Source of the DNA: Physella acuta
Taxonomy: Eukaryota > Mollusca > Gastropoda > Physidae
Assembly (NCBI RefSeq): GCF_028476545.1
Contig: NW_026732368.1
Span: forward strand, 124,001-188,000
Direction: 5' to 3'
DNA length: 64,000 nt
Part shown: piece after piece, positions 12,001 through 21,686 of the stretch
Layout: the number at the start of each line of letters is the position of its first letter
How positions within the stretch are numbered: the stretch's first letter is position 1
Made by a program: the position numbers and the translations under genes
The notes under the pieces: generated by a model
Told to the model about the DNA's origin: nothing
Seen by the model: only the letters and a program-made list of their open reading frames with translations
The model's database searches: none

Positions 12001-15000
12001 TAAAAAATTCCTTTAAAATGGGTTTGAGAGCTAAAATTATAAAAAGATATTAGTGTGGCTATATTTGTTTGTATTGGCTGTTTTGAACAACATTTGTTTA
12101 AATAGGTTATATGAGCTGACCCCTCCCCCCCCCCTCGCTCCAGTGCAAGCAGCCTATGTGATTACAGTTTACAGACAATAATGTAGTAGAACTTGCTACC
12201 TCCCCTTAGTTTCAAATTGTTTAAAAACTAAATTATCTGCACTTAATAATATAGCAGTCATTAATCCGACCCGGCTCTACGATTGTAAACATTCGTCGTG
12301 AACCACAGCTCATGTGGGTGGTGGGGGTGATCGAAATATGGCCTGTTGCGCATGCCTGGAGAGCGAGGGAGGGGGCGGGTCAGCATTCATACATGGTGGT
12401 AGTGGTGTACCCCATGGTCCCGCGTAGAGAATTATATATATATAGATTATATAATATTGCTTCAATTAGGTTGTACTGTATATTGTATTTACAGTTTGTT
12501 TTTAAAAAAGTCTAACCTAATATCTTAACTGTGTTCCCAGTTTGTTCAGAAAAAAGATCCAACCTAATATATGAAATGTGTTCCCAGTTTGTTCAGAAAA
12601 AAGATCCAATCTAATATATGAAATGTGTTCCCAGTTTGTTCAGAAAAAAGATCCAACCTAATATATGAAATGTGTTCCCAGTTTGTTCAGAAAAAAGATC
12701 CAATCTAATATATGAAATGTGTTCCCAGTTTGTTCAGAAAAAAGATCCAATCTAATATATGAAATGTGTTCCCAGTTTGTTCAGAAAAAAGATCCAACCT
12801 AATATATGAAATGTGTTCCCAGTTTGTTCAGAAAAAAGATCCAACCTACAAAGATAATAAGGAAGACACGGCCTGGACCATGGACAAGCTGAACGACTAT
12901 GTCAACGAAACGGTTGCCAAAGATAGAAATATTGAGAAGGATTGGGTGTTTGGTGGCTTGACGGTAAGAAATTATTCACTTGTTTTAAAATAATTTCTGT
13001 CTATTTTTATATTATTGATTTAGCCATTTTTTCTTAGTTTGATATGGATGTGTTACAGGTTGCCTTGATGGACTTAGTCTATAGGACAGGTGGAGTAGAG
13101 GCTATCTGTAGAATTCTGTAATACTGTAGCCAGTGTAAAAATATAATCATGTTGTTCCCAATGTAGTAAGGACTTGGGTAGAGTTCGGGACTGCCAGATT
13201 AAATAACACATAAATTCATCCCTTACATTGGTGATTAGAAAATCAACATTACTTTTCTGTCTTAAAATGATAATGTGTTGTATTCCCCTCCAGAAACAAA
13301 TGCAGAGAATAACACTTCATTGTTTCAATAGTGTCAAACACAAGCTCCAATGTAAAGTTGGTTATTTTGATTTGTATGGTATGGATTTTATGGTCGACGC
13401 TGATTTAAAGGTTGGTTCAGAATTTTTGGTATCTTACTGATCAAGTACAGTTTACAACAAACAGTCAGACATTTTAAAAAATTAGCTAAACTCTAAATTA
13501 ACTCTAGATATTGATGTTACTGAAAATGTGAATGAAATGTGGTTTTTGTTTTAATGATTATCTCTGTCTGCTATTCATAAGAATAAAATTTGTGTGCAGT
13601 TTTTTTTTTGTCAAGGGAAATGACTCTAAAAGTTGTAAAAAATTTTAATTGTTTTTGGATAAATCTTTTTAAAAGATGTAAGACTTGATAAAATGTAAAT
13701 GAAATTGCTAGACTTTTCTAAAAGTTTTCTTAAAATGTCTTTTTTTTTTAAATTGACTTAAAATTGAAACTATCCAACAATATTTATATCCAAGATTTAT
13801 TAATCTTAATTCCCAGGTGTGGCTAAGTAAACTTAATCTTAATCCCTAGGTGTGGCTGACTAAACTTGATCTTAATCCCCAGGTGTGGCTCATTGAAATC
13901 AATGCTAACCCTGCCCTGTGGACTAACTGTCAAGCTCTTAAAGAGGCTATCCCTTGTGTTGTTAGGGATGCTCTGTGTAAGTAACTTTTGTTACGCTGGA
14001 AATTACTTTTATCACACTTTAAATAACTTTTGTTACGCTGTAAATTACTTTTATTACACTTTAAGTAACTTTTGTTACGCTGGAAATTACTTTTATTACA
14101 CTTTAAGTAACTTTTGTCACAATGTAAGTAACTTTTGATACTGCTAATTACTTTTGTCACACTGTTAGTAACTTTTATTACACTAAGTACCTTTTGTTAC
14201 TGTGTAAGTAACATAATGCACTTTTGTTACACTATGTTAACCTTTTCTTCTATTAAGTGAGAACATGGTGTTAGGAATACAAAATGTGACTAATGTTTTG
14301 TAATCTATAAAATCATTTCCTTTTGTCTATTATAATGATAATAGCATATTACTACATGAAATCTTCTTCATAAGAGAATTCATGTCTTAGATGTTAGTTT
14401 TCCTTCTGATCTTTTCAGATCTTGCCATTGAGTGCTTTGATAAAAGCAGGAAAGGCCAGCCTTTGATGCCCCTCAACTCATTAGGGGGCTACAATGTTTT
14501 ATACTGTGGCTCTCATGCATCAGGCAGCCAACGCCAGATCCGCAGTGTGTCCCCTTTTAAGGACGCCGTAGACATGGGTCGTCCTACAGGTGCCAAAACG
14601 CTTAAGTTCATTCAAGATATCCAACGTGTGCATATTAGAATATTAGTTACTTGTACCTGGGCCATGGTCGTCCTACCATTTGCATGCTATCTGATCATGG
14701 CGGTCTTGAAATTTTCCTAGGGTTTTATCATACTTGAGCATATTTTTTTTTACTGATCAGCTATTTTTTTTATCCTTAACCTTGGCTTATCTGTTGTGTA
14801 AGATCATGTTAAATAGATTTTTGTGCAATTTTTGTGTTGTTTTTTTCCCAAGGGAAATGACTCTAAAAGTTGTAAAAGATTTTTATTGTTTTAGGATTAA
14901 TCTTTTAAAAGATGTAAGGCTTGATATGTAAATGAAATTGCTTGAATTTTGTTTTAAATTTCGTATAGTATCATTTTTTTTTAAACTGACTTAAATTAGG

Positions 15001-18000
15001 GTTATTGAAACTAACCAACAATATTAACGTCATGTATTTATTTCCATATTGTTACTATCTGAGCTTGTGCATAAACTAATGATGAATATGTGTGACCATC
15101 ATTGCCATTTTCTTCTAGGCCGACGAAAACATTTGCAGAGTAAACTTCAAGACCTAGGGTCAATAGCACCAGCCTAGCCATCCAGAATTGTTCTCTTTAA
15201 TTTTTCTCTCTCTCTGCTTGAGTGACTACTGAAATCTGGCCTGCTTACAAGACAGTCTATAGATAGTTGTAAAGATCATTGCCCTATCCTCGACTCAGTG
15301 TGGTAGAAATTTTTTTTTTTTTTGCTGTAAATGGCTGGCAGTACTGAGGCTGATTTTTTAAAAGTTTGATACAGGTGGGTGATATTTTTGTTGCCAGGTT
15401 GTATGATCTCAGAAATTTATCCCGTGATTTCTTTTGTTAGGTTGATGAAACGGTGCTAACTGTAGGGATTTTACATCTAATTTGAAGTTGAAAGTTAAGA
15501 TGACATTTCACTGTGACCGACAGAGCCTAGTTCTCTCATTAAGCTTATCCTGACAAAAGATGTATTCCATCATAATTTCATTTTAACAGGCATTATTTTT
15601 TAAAAAGATGTTCGTTGTTCTTTTTATTAAAAAGAAATCTCTCATTGTAAAAAGAGATGACGATAATCTTTTTCTTAAAAAGATGACATGTCTATAAAAA
15701 GAATGGAAAAGAAATTGACAGTCTAAGATTAAATCATCAACAAAAAATAAATTTAGTTTTATATTAAATTTGTCTATTTTTACATTTAAGTACACAATTC
15801 AATTAAACATATGTTGTGAACTATTGTTATAAGTTATATACATATATACAGATGTATACACTCTTTTGTTCAAGTCTGCAATACATTTAATCCACATTTA
15901 CTGGTATTATTAAAAATAGATTTAGGCCTATATTATTTCAATACAAAAATAAATGACAGATGTTGTACATTTGTAAAATTTTATAAAGTTGTAGCGGTTT
16001 CTGTAAAAATGAAAACCTTAAGGTGGTTGGTTAAATTAATATTTTTTTTTTACATTTTTATGTTGTAAAAGTAAAGTATTTTGGATTAAAAAGCACTAAC
16101 TAGTCATAAATAGAATAATTAATTACATTTAGTTTTGTATTTAGTATTAAAAACTGTCTAAACTTGAAACTAGGAGATTATTTAGGTTGTAAAACTAAGC
16201 TTAAAAAACAGGATGATTTTTTTATCTAGACTATTTATTTGACAAAAGACTAAATAATTTTTTTTAAATATCATAAATTTATCTCTAATTTTTTTCTACT
16301 TAGTGTTCCACTCTGAATGTGTAAAGAGCTAATATCCGAAATCTTGGGCAGCCTAACCGCCATTTAACTCCCCAGTGCTGTAGTTACATGAATGCCAGAT
16401 TTTTATCTGAACCATTTTCAACAGGTTTTAAAACCTCACTATTTATTGTTACTTTTTTATGAAAGAACATTTTTTTTTCTTCTAATTTTCCCTGCAAGTT
16501 TTTACTTTTCAAAATTTTGACTTCCACTTGTAAATTAACGTAGGCTGTAGTAGAGATATTGGCACAGTGAAATGGTGTTTAGCCTATTGTGTTATATTCA
16601 GTGTGGAGTAGATATCTTTTTACCTAAATTGAGACACAGCTAAAAATTGTTTTTGGTAATTTTTTTAAGAATCCTAAGAATAAAGACAAAAATTTTATTT
16701 GCACGAACTTTTTTGAAAAATGTGGAAGATAAGGTGACATTTCGGATATTGGCCTTCACACTGAGTGCACATCATTTCATATGTCCCAGTTGCTACTCGA
16801 AGTTTTTTTAGTACAAATTTTGTATATCACATACATTTTTTGATTTTAGTAACCTGGAAAAAAAACTTTTTCAGAATAGAGTGGTGTTTCTATTGACTAA
16901 CTAAAATAAATGATCTGACAATAAAATAATATTTTGCTTTATTTGCTTGTTAATAGAAGAAAAGATCTGTAAAACTTGCAGGATAATTCATATTTACATT
17001 GTTATTTTTATTTTCATTTTCCAATTGAAGAGCCTAGTGCTAAAAGTACGTAAGTCACATTTTTGTGGAAATCAAATCAAGCATTGATCGTTATTCCTCT
17101 AGTTTAACTTTATCTTATAAACAAATAGTAATACTGAAGAATTTATTTAAGTTGCTCCTCCAAACAAACAAATAATATAAAAACGTAATGTTTTATAGTA
17201 AATTTTAATCTTTGAACTCATATTTATCTCAAAATGTTGTTTTTGTGACTTAAGTACTTTTAGCACTAAGGTCTTCAATTATTGTTTCCTTTTTTTACAT
17301 AAATCTATAATGACAGCTTAAAAAAACTATTTAATTAATTTGTCTGCTTGATATGGAATTGAGGGTAGCTGTCTTGTAAAAATTTTACTCTTTTTAAAAA
17401 CTAGCTTTGTTGTAGTTGTTGTCTTTTACTTTGTGAGCTTGAAAGAACATTTAAACTTCCTGACATTTGTACCTTCAGTTCCTGCAGACGTTATTTGGGA
17501 AAATGTTGGACAATAATTTTTTTTTCTTTGTTCTGGATTTCTTAATGTTCTCACGTTGACTTTTTTTTTTTCACTGTTAACATTTTCAGATTGCCATGCA
17601 AATGGTAAACACAGTTTTTTGGCCTTCGTACTTTTCAAGAAAATTTTGTTTTTGTTTTTTTTTTTTTTATTTTTACTCACTGTTGAAATGTATGTAATAT
17701 TTAATATTTATGTGTCTTTTATCATACATATAGCTAAAGATTTCTAATTAAAAATAACAGTATTATATTTAGTATGTCAGAATTTTGAAGTAGGCATACA
17801 AGTAATAACTTACTAAAAGTTATTTCATACCTAAGTATTTAAGAATTACTTTGTTCAAATTTTAAAAAGATGGATTTTTTCTATAATATTGTTTAGATTA
17901 TAAATCAATTCCTTATAATAAAAAAAAATAATAATATAGGAACGTATATCCCACAGTCTAAGATTTTCTGCTCAAATTTTCTAGATTAGTTTTCTAGCTT

Positions 18001-19472
18001 CAGATTTGATCTGACATCAAATAAAAGAATAATTTTTGTTCTACCAACAGGTAACTCACCCACACCTGGGATCAGACGCCAGTCCCCACCCCGTGTGGTC
18101 AACAAGTTAAACAGCGGTCAGACTTATGGTAGTCCTTACGCTTCAGCATCTGACACAACTCAATGTAAGGCTGGCATCTTTTAAGTGAAACTTTACTTGT
18201 TTGTTTATGAAACTTTACTTGTTTGTTTATAAAACTTTACTTGTTTGTTTATGAAACTTTACTTGTTTGTTTATGAAACTTTACTTGTTTGTTTATGAAA
18301 CTTTACTTGTTTGTTTATGAAACTTTACTTGTTTGTTTATGAAATTTTACTTGTTTGTTTATGAAACTTTACTTGTTTGTTTATGAAACTTTACTTGTTT
18401 GTTTATGAAACTTTACTTGTTTCTTTACGAAACTTTACTTGCTTCTTTACAAAACTTTTTTTTTTCTTTATTTGTTTCTTTATGAAACTGTACTCGTTTC
18501 TTTAGTAAACAAAGTTATAAATTAATTCAAATATTATTTTCATTCTTGCTTCAAATACAGCCTGAATCATTTTAGCTTTTTTTTTTATTAATCTATCTGC
18601 ATAGCTTCATTGTAAGCCATTTTTATATTTTTTTAAATTAATTTTTTGTTGTTTGTGTGAATCTACTATAAATGGTGTTTTTTTTTTTTGCTCTGTGTCA
18701 TACTGGATTCATCTTAAAGCACTATTGATACTGGCTCTAGTGGGGAAAACTAACATCTTTAAGCCATCCATTTTTACTGTAGACCTTATCTGACTTTACT
18801 GTAACTTACTCTCAAATATGGTGTCAAGAAAGATGGCATTTCTTTTTTTTTTAATAAAACATATAATCAATTTTGACTTAAAAAAAACTTTACAACTGTG
18901 TATGTGACATAAAATTAAATTAGAAAATGAGTCTCTTTTGAAATAATAGCAATAAAATAGTGCTCAGTTAAAAAAAATTACCAATATTTATTCATAAAAA
19001 ATATGGGTTAGGGCACCCCCCACCCCCCCACACACACACAATATTGCTCCCTAGATCAGTTACCCCTGCCTGGTAACTTACCCTCCTTCCCTTTTTAACT
19101 AAGAATACATATCCAGTTCCATATATATATTTTTTTTATTTATTTATTTATTCATTTATTTATTTATATATTTGTTGCTCCACAGCTATATCAAAAACAG
19201 AAAAAAAATCAGTTGTTAGCACAACTCTTCCCACTATCAACACTGGTGCCAATGTCAACAGCCATGTACAGAGGCCAGTTCCAGTAGGGGGAGCCAGCAG
19301 TTCCAAGAAGCATGCAACATTACAGCATTTACCACAACAGAATCCATCTCAGATGCAGATCTCAAGAGTTTCATTGGTCGCAAGCACTCCAGGAGAGGAC
19401 CACAAGTTGCGCATGACCCACGCCTACTCTGGTGTTAAAAGAGTTAAGGAGCACACAGAGAGAGGAAATTAA
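8860..19472 (+). CDS. TTLL10-like tubulin tyrosine ligase-like (glycylase) enzyme, 5'-partial gene
   Basis: Nine coding exons for the long form give about 482 residues, and a short form gives about 368. TTLL enzymes use ATP to add amino acids to side-chain carboxylates; TTLL10 in mouse is known to extend polyglycine chains on tubulin and other proteins. The order of conserved blocks fits TTLL10 rather than the glutamylases: VDFVPETFKLD, then WICKPTSLNQGKGIFLLR (ATP-binding lysine and glycine loop), YIHNPLLIEGRKFDIRAY, HLTNQ-FVQKKDP, KDWVF, GYFDLYGMDF and VWLIEINANPAL (the metal-binding E-x-N). These catalytic residues are present, so activity is plausible. Exons before 8860, encoding the N-terminal part, lie outside the window. 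Junction phases agree throughout. Two 3' ends share exon 7: a nearby terminal exon (15119-15177) or two distal exons (18051-18164, 19186-19472) giving a Ser/Gln-rich basic tail. A poly(A) signal candidate AATAAA lies at 19660. Several junctions are bordered by tandem copies of themselves. Confidence 0.93.
9071..9110 (+). repeat. Second copy of the exon a donor region
   Basis: GATAGGAATAGATTCATGAG and following bases repeat, with about 85 percent identity, the last 31 exon bases plus donor of exon a (9030-9070). A third, shorter copy lies at 9843-9876. Each copy keeps a GGTA donor-like step. Confidence 0.8.
9229..9648. mobile_element. MITE with GGGGTC inverted ends
   Basis: The left end AGGGGTCGTCTATAAATGAG and the right end, read inverted AGGGGTCATCCATAAATCAC, form terminal inverted repeats. 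The right flank reads TTAA and the left TTA, suggesting a TTAA-targeting superfamily (piggyBac or Kolobok). The interior is G-rich and non-coding. It sits in the intron after exon a. Confidence 0.6.
10290..10440 (+). CDS. TTLL10-like exon b: ATP-binding lysine block
   Basis: Acceptor TGTATGACAG, donor GTGAGT. Encodes DGETWICKPTSLNQGKGIFL and then RSRDEINQLL. The lysine of WICKP and the Q-G-K-G loop are the nucleotide-binding residues of the ATP-grasp fold. Confidence 0.93.
10441..10680 (+). repeat. Degenerate donor-derived array after exon b
   Basis: The exon b boundary ACAGAG-GTGAGTTTTATCCC is echoed about five times downstream at 40-55-bp spacing, as ACAGAGATGAGTTTTTTC, AATAGAGATGAATTTTCTCC and similar phrases. 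Divergence is high, so the relation is likely but not certain. Confidence 0.55.
10942..11113 (+). CDS. TTLL10-like exon c: YIHNPLLIEGRKFDIR block
   Basis: Acceptor TTCCTCTGCAG, donor GTAAAA. Encodes RYIHNPLLIEGRKFDIRAYM and NGYVRLSCQKYN, ending HLTTHLTNQ in phase 0. It is the best conserved TTLL segment in the gene. Confidence 0.95.
11430..11971. mobile_element. 542-bp MITE with 8-bp target duplication
   Basis: Inverted ends share GGTAATC, ATCGTTTT and GGTACGTAAAATCGCCCG over about 45 bp, and the element is flanked on both sides by GTAATTTG (11422-11429 and 11972-11979). An 8-bp duplication fits the hAT superfamily. The interior holds a second partial inverted repeat around CAGCAGCCAT. It is non-coding and lies in the intron before exon d. 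Confidence 0.8.
12495..12822 (+). repeat. 47-bp tandem copies of the exon d 3' splice module
   Basis: Six units (12541, 12588, 12635, 12682, 12729, 12776), differing only by AACCT or AATCT, and a seventh diverged 46-bp copy at 12495. Each contains a branch-like CTAAT, a GTGTTCCCAG acceptor and codons for FVQKKDP, identical to the start of exon d. In each decoy the codons run into TAA, and that TAA overlaps the CTAAT of the same unit. Confidence 0.97.
12823..12963 (+). CDS. TTLL10-like exon d
   Basis: Encodes FVQKKDPTYKDNKEDTAWTM and KDWVFGGLT; phase 0 at both ends, 47 codons. The acceptor GTGTTCCCAG and first eight codons are the last member of a 47-bp tandem series (12495-12822); only this copy continues into open coding sequence. 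Confidence 0.95.
13294..13410 (+). CDS. TTLL10-like exon e
   Basis: Acceptor TTCCCCTCCAG, donor GTTGGT. Encodes KQMQRITLHCFNSVKHKLQC and GYFDLYGMDFMVDADLK, phase 0 at both ends. The YGMDF(M/L)(V/I)D block is typical of the family. Confidence 0.94.
13591..13795 (+). repeat. Intronic direct repeat, copy 1
   Basis: Shares a mosaic of identical stretches (AAGGGAAATGACTCTAAAAG, TTTTAAAAGATGTAAG, GTAAATGAAATTGCT, CAACAATATT) with 14819-15030, about 1.2 kb downstream. The two copies flank exons f and g. Confidence 0.8.
13817..13882 (+). repeat. Two 33-bp copies of the exon f 3' splice module
   Basis: Units start at 13817 and 13850; the real exon starts at 13883. All carry AATCC(C/T)-AG or AATTCCCAG followed by GTGTGGCT. 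The first unit ends in an in-frame TAG. The second is open and would add VWLTKLDLNPQ before VWLIEIN if its acceptor were used. Confidence 0.95.
13883..13976 (+). CDS. TTLL10-like exon f: E-x-N metal site
   Basis: Encodes VWLIEINANPALWTNCQALK, holding the catalytic E-I-N. Acceptor CTTAATCCCCAG; donor GTAAGT. Two extra copies of the 33-bp acceptor region lie directly upstream (13817 and 13850). The next exon follows with a split tyrosine codon. Confidence 0.94.
13977..14215 (+). repeat. Donor-derived array after exon f
   Basis: The donor GTAAGTAACTTTTGTTAC is followed by about five copies of TAAGTAACTTTTGTTACGCT alternating with AATTACTTTTATTACACT. Several keep TGTAAGTAAC, a strong donor-like motif. 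Confidence 0.85.
14419..14589 (+). CDS. TTLL10-like exon g, last common exon
   Basis: Acceptor GATCTTTTCAG, donor GTGCCA. Encodes LAIECFDKSRKGQPLMPLNS, then GGYNVLYCGSHASGS and SVSPFKDAVDMGRPT. This is the end of the TTLL fold and the start of the variable tail. It ends with one base of a glycine codon, which both 3' alternatives complete in frame. Confidence 0.9.
14819..15030 (+). repeat. Intronic direct repeat, copy 2
   Basis: Partner of 13591-13795, in the same orientation. Shared AAGGGAAATGACTCTAAAAG and TTTTAAAAGATGTAAG. Either an internal segmental duplication or two copies of an unrecognised dispersed repeat. Confidence 0.8.
15119..15177 (+). CDS. TTLL10-like proximal terminal exon (short form)
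   Basis: Acceptor TTTTCTTCTAG. Joined to exon g it encodes GRRKHLQSKLQDLGSIAPA and then a stop at 15175-15177. Phase and acceptor are good, but the exon is short, so it rests on splice logic only. Confidence 0.7.
16309..16767. mobile_element. Candidate MITE, ends containing AATATCCGAAAT
   Basis: The left end CACTCTGAATGTGTAAAGAG..AATATCCGAAAT and inverted right end CACTCAGTGTGAAGGCC-AATATCCGAAAT form imperfect terminal inverted repeats of about 30 bp. No clear target duplication was found, so the superfamily is open. Confidence 0.55.
17023..17280. mobile_element. Candidate 258-bp MITE with 40-bp inverted ends
   Basis: Left AATTGAAGAGCCTAGTGCTA and inverted right AATTGAAGACCTTAGTGCTA continue as matching AAAGTAC-TAAGTCACA. 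The ends are clear; target duplication is not. Confidence 0.65.
18051..18164 (+). CDS. TTLL10-like distal tail exon h (long form)
   Basis: Acceptor TTCTACCAACAG, donor GTAAGG. Joined to exon g it encodes GNSPTPGIRRQSPPRVVNKL and GQTYGSPYASASDTTQ, a Pro/Ser-rich low-complexity tail. It fits phase with exon g upstream and exon i downstream. Confidence 0.75.
18185..18500 (+). repeat. 22-bp minisatellite close to the exon h donor
   Basis: About 13 copies of GAAACTTTACTTGTTTGTTT plus AT, beginning about 20 bp after the donor at 18165 and decaying rightward. The unit does not include exon sequence. Confidence 0.93.
19186..19472 (+). CDS. TTLL10-like distal terminal exon i (long form)
   Basis: Acceptor TTGCTCCACAG after a T/A-rich tract. 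Encodes SISKTEKKSVVSTTLPTINT, HATLQHLPQQNPSQMQISRV and ends VKEHTERGN with TAA at 19470-19472. It is a 95-codon open frame of balanced composition in otherwise stop-rich AT DNA, which supports it as coding. No known domain. Confidence 0.75.
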
Positions 19473-21615
19473 GTTGACCATAGAATGTTACATTATTTTT
19501 TTTTCACTGTCATTAAGAATTTTTTTTTTCAAACCAGTATTAGAATACTTGTCTTTTTTTTAAACAAAAAAAAACTTCATAAAGTTAGATCAGGAATCAA
19601 GCCTCATAATAGATTTCTAAACTTGCTTTGAGAAGAAGAAAATAATTCTTAGTTATGTGAATAAAAACGTATCAAGTCACTTAAGCTAGAATTAAGCTCT
19701 CATCTGATTTAGTAAATTCCTGTAAGATTTAAGCCCTCAACTGATTCAGGCTTATCATTTACAAGTTTGAATACCACTGTTTATTTTAAAATGTTTGGTA
19801 TATCATGACATTTCTGTGGTGCAGAGGGGGATACTTAGGAATGGTTTCAATCAAACCCTGGGCAAGACAACTTTGTGGATTTGTCCTCTCTCTACTTGAC
19901 TAGCTGTGGACTTCTGGAAAGGAATGTTTAGCTACAGGAGTTGTTTTCAGGGATGTTTGTGTTTGTGTGTCTGCGCTACCTTATTTACATGTGTAACTAC
20001 ACTCAATAGTTTCTAATGTCTGTGCTACTTTATTAGTAGCCACACTTTGATCATAGTTAACTAAATTTTAATAAAAAAAGATGGATTTTTAAAATTCAGT
20101 TTAGACTTTATAAGTTAACCTAAAAACCACCACTAAGTGTTGTGTTTTTGAATACCGATTAATTATAGGTTAGTAATGTGACCTTTCGGTAATTAGTAAA
20201 CTGAATTGAAAGAATAGTAGAAATAAATAAATACAGCTACACATTTTTATAGACAAAAATTTTTTAACAATCTTTATAAAATTGTAATTGTCTTCACCAT
20301 CCCAAGAATTGCTTTCTGTGTTGTAATATAGTTAAAAACAGTTCTCAAACTTAAATCATTAGTCAACTGTTCAGCTAAATGAGTTTTTGAATTTTCTTTT
20401 TTTTTCCAATTATATTAAAATGATAGTTTTGAACATGTGAACTATGCAAGAATGCAGTGCAGATATTGTCCCTGAAAACTGCACTTAAGTAGCTACCAAT
20501 GTTTTTTGGACTATATCATGTAATCACCCCTTACCCAGCATTTCCCATAATGCCTGTTTGTATACATTTGTTGATCAGTGATTACTAAGATCTATGGACA
20601 AACTCAAATTACTTTTTTTTTTCCTTTTTACATGATCACAAAATTATATTTTGGTCATGAACTTCAGTATTTATATATTTTAAGTTCCATTTTTTAAAAT
20701 AATCTGTGATATTTGTAATCTAATTTATATGTGTTTTATAACAAATTCAACTTATAACATTAAATTTATTGTTTATAAATATTCTAATTGTGAATGATTT
20801 TAACAACTTTGTAAGTTGTACAAGTATTCTCATTAGTACAACAATTTTGCTCTTGAGTTGTTTTTTGTCCATATATTTTTTATCTGGAGATTACCAAGAA
20901 AAATCTGCAGCATTTATTTAATTATTTCATATGCAAAACATTTGCTTTTAATTTGGAAAACAAATGGAAATTGTTATGAAATATTTTGATAAATGAAAAA
21001 ATTTTTCAGATGTTTTTTTTTTGGAATCTTAAGGAAATTCTTCACTTCCATCCATGTAGGAAAAAATATTTTTAAATTAGATAGGAAAGTTATAACGAGG
21101 TGATCTACCACTGTACTGCTAATTATTGGCCGCTTGATTATTACATCAATTTATTTTATATAGCTCAAAATGATATAAATATTCTTTACAAAAATAATAT
21201 AGTATATCAAATAAAATCCTAAGCAATAAAACAAAGCATCCTTTTTATAGCCATAATATACCAAACTTTGTATTACTCTACACTACACTAAGGTACATGA
21301 TGTATAAATATTTTTAAAATAAATCTGAGAAAAATCATTCCTGTTTCTCAAGTTTTAATGTTACAGATTTTTGTTTACTTAAGTTTTGAAAAATGTTTTA
21401 TTAACTTTTTAACTCTTTATTTAACTATTTATTTGTTGATAATATTTTGTTGTGTTTTTGTTTTCTATTTTTGTATTGAGTTTTATTGACAATTTAAGTT
21501 TCAGAAATTTGTTGTTGTTTTTTCAGCTGACCTGAAATAATTTAGTATCAGTAAGATAAAGAATTGACACAAATATATGTTCCTATTTCTGTTATGTAGC
21601 TTTAATGTATCCACT

Positions 21616-21640
<25 letters not shown>
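19473..21640. other. 3' UTR and intergenic AT-rich DNA
   Basis: No coding exon seen. The first AATAAA after the long-form stop is at 19660. The rest is AT-rich sequence with T runs. Confidence 0.5.

Positions 21641-21682
<42 letters not shown>
21630..21682. repeat. (AT)n microsatellite, left of transposon
   Basis: An uninterrupted TA dinucleotide tract abuts the left end of the Ginger-like element and continues on its right side (24197-24248), so the element is inside one microsatellite. Confidence 0.95.

Positions 21683-21686
<4 letters not shown>

Larger units (their letters stand above)
15178..18050. other. Long intron or 3' UTR, AT-rich
   Basis: Non-coding between the two alternative 3' ends. 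It would be 3' UTR for the short form and intron for the long form. It contains the two MITE candidates listed separately; otherwise only T and A runs are seen. Confidence 0.6.
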
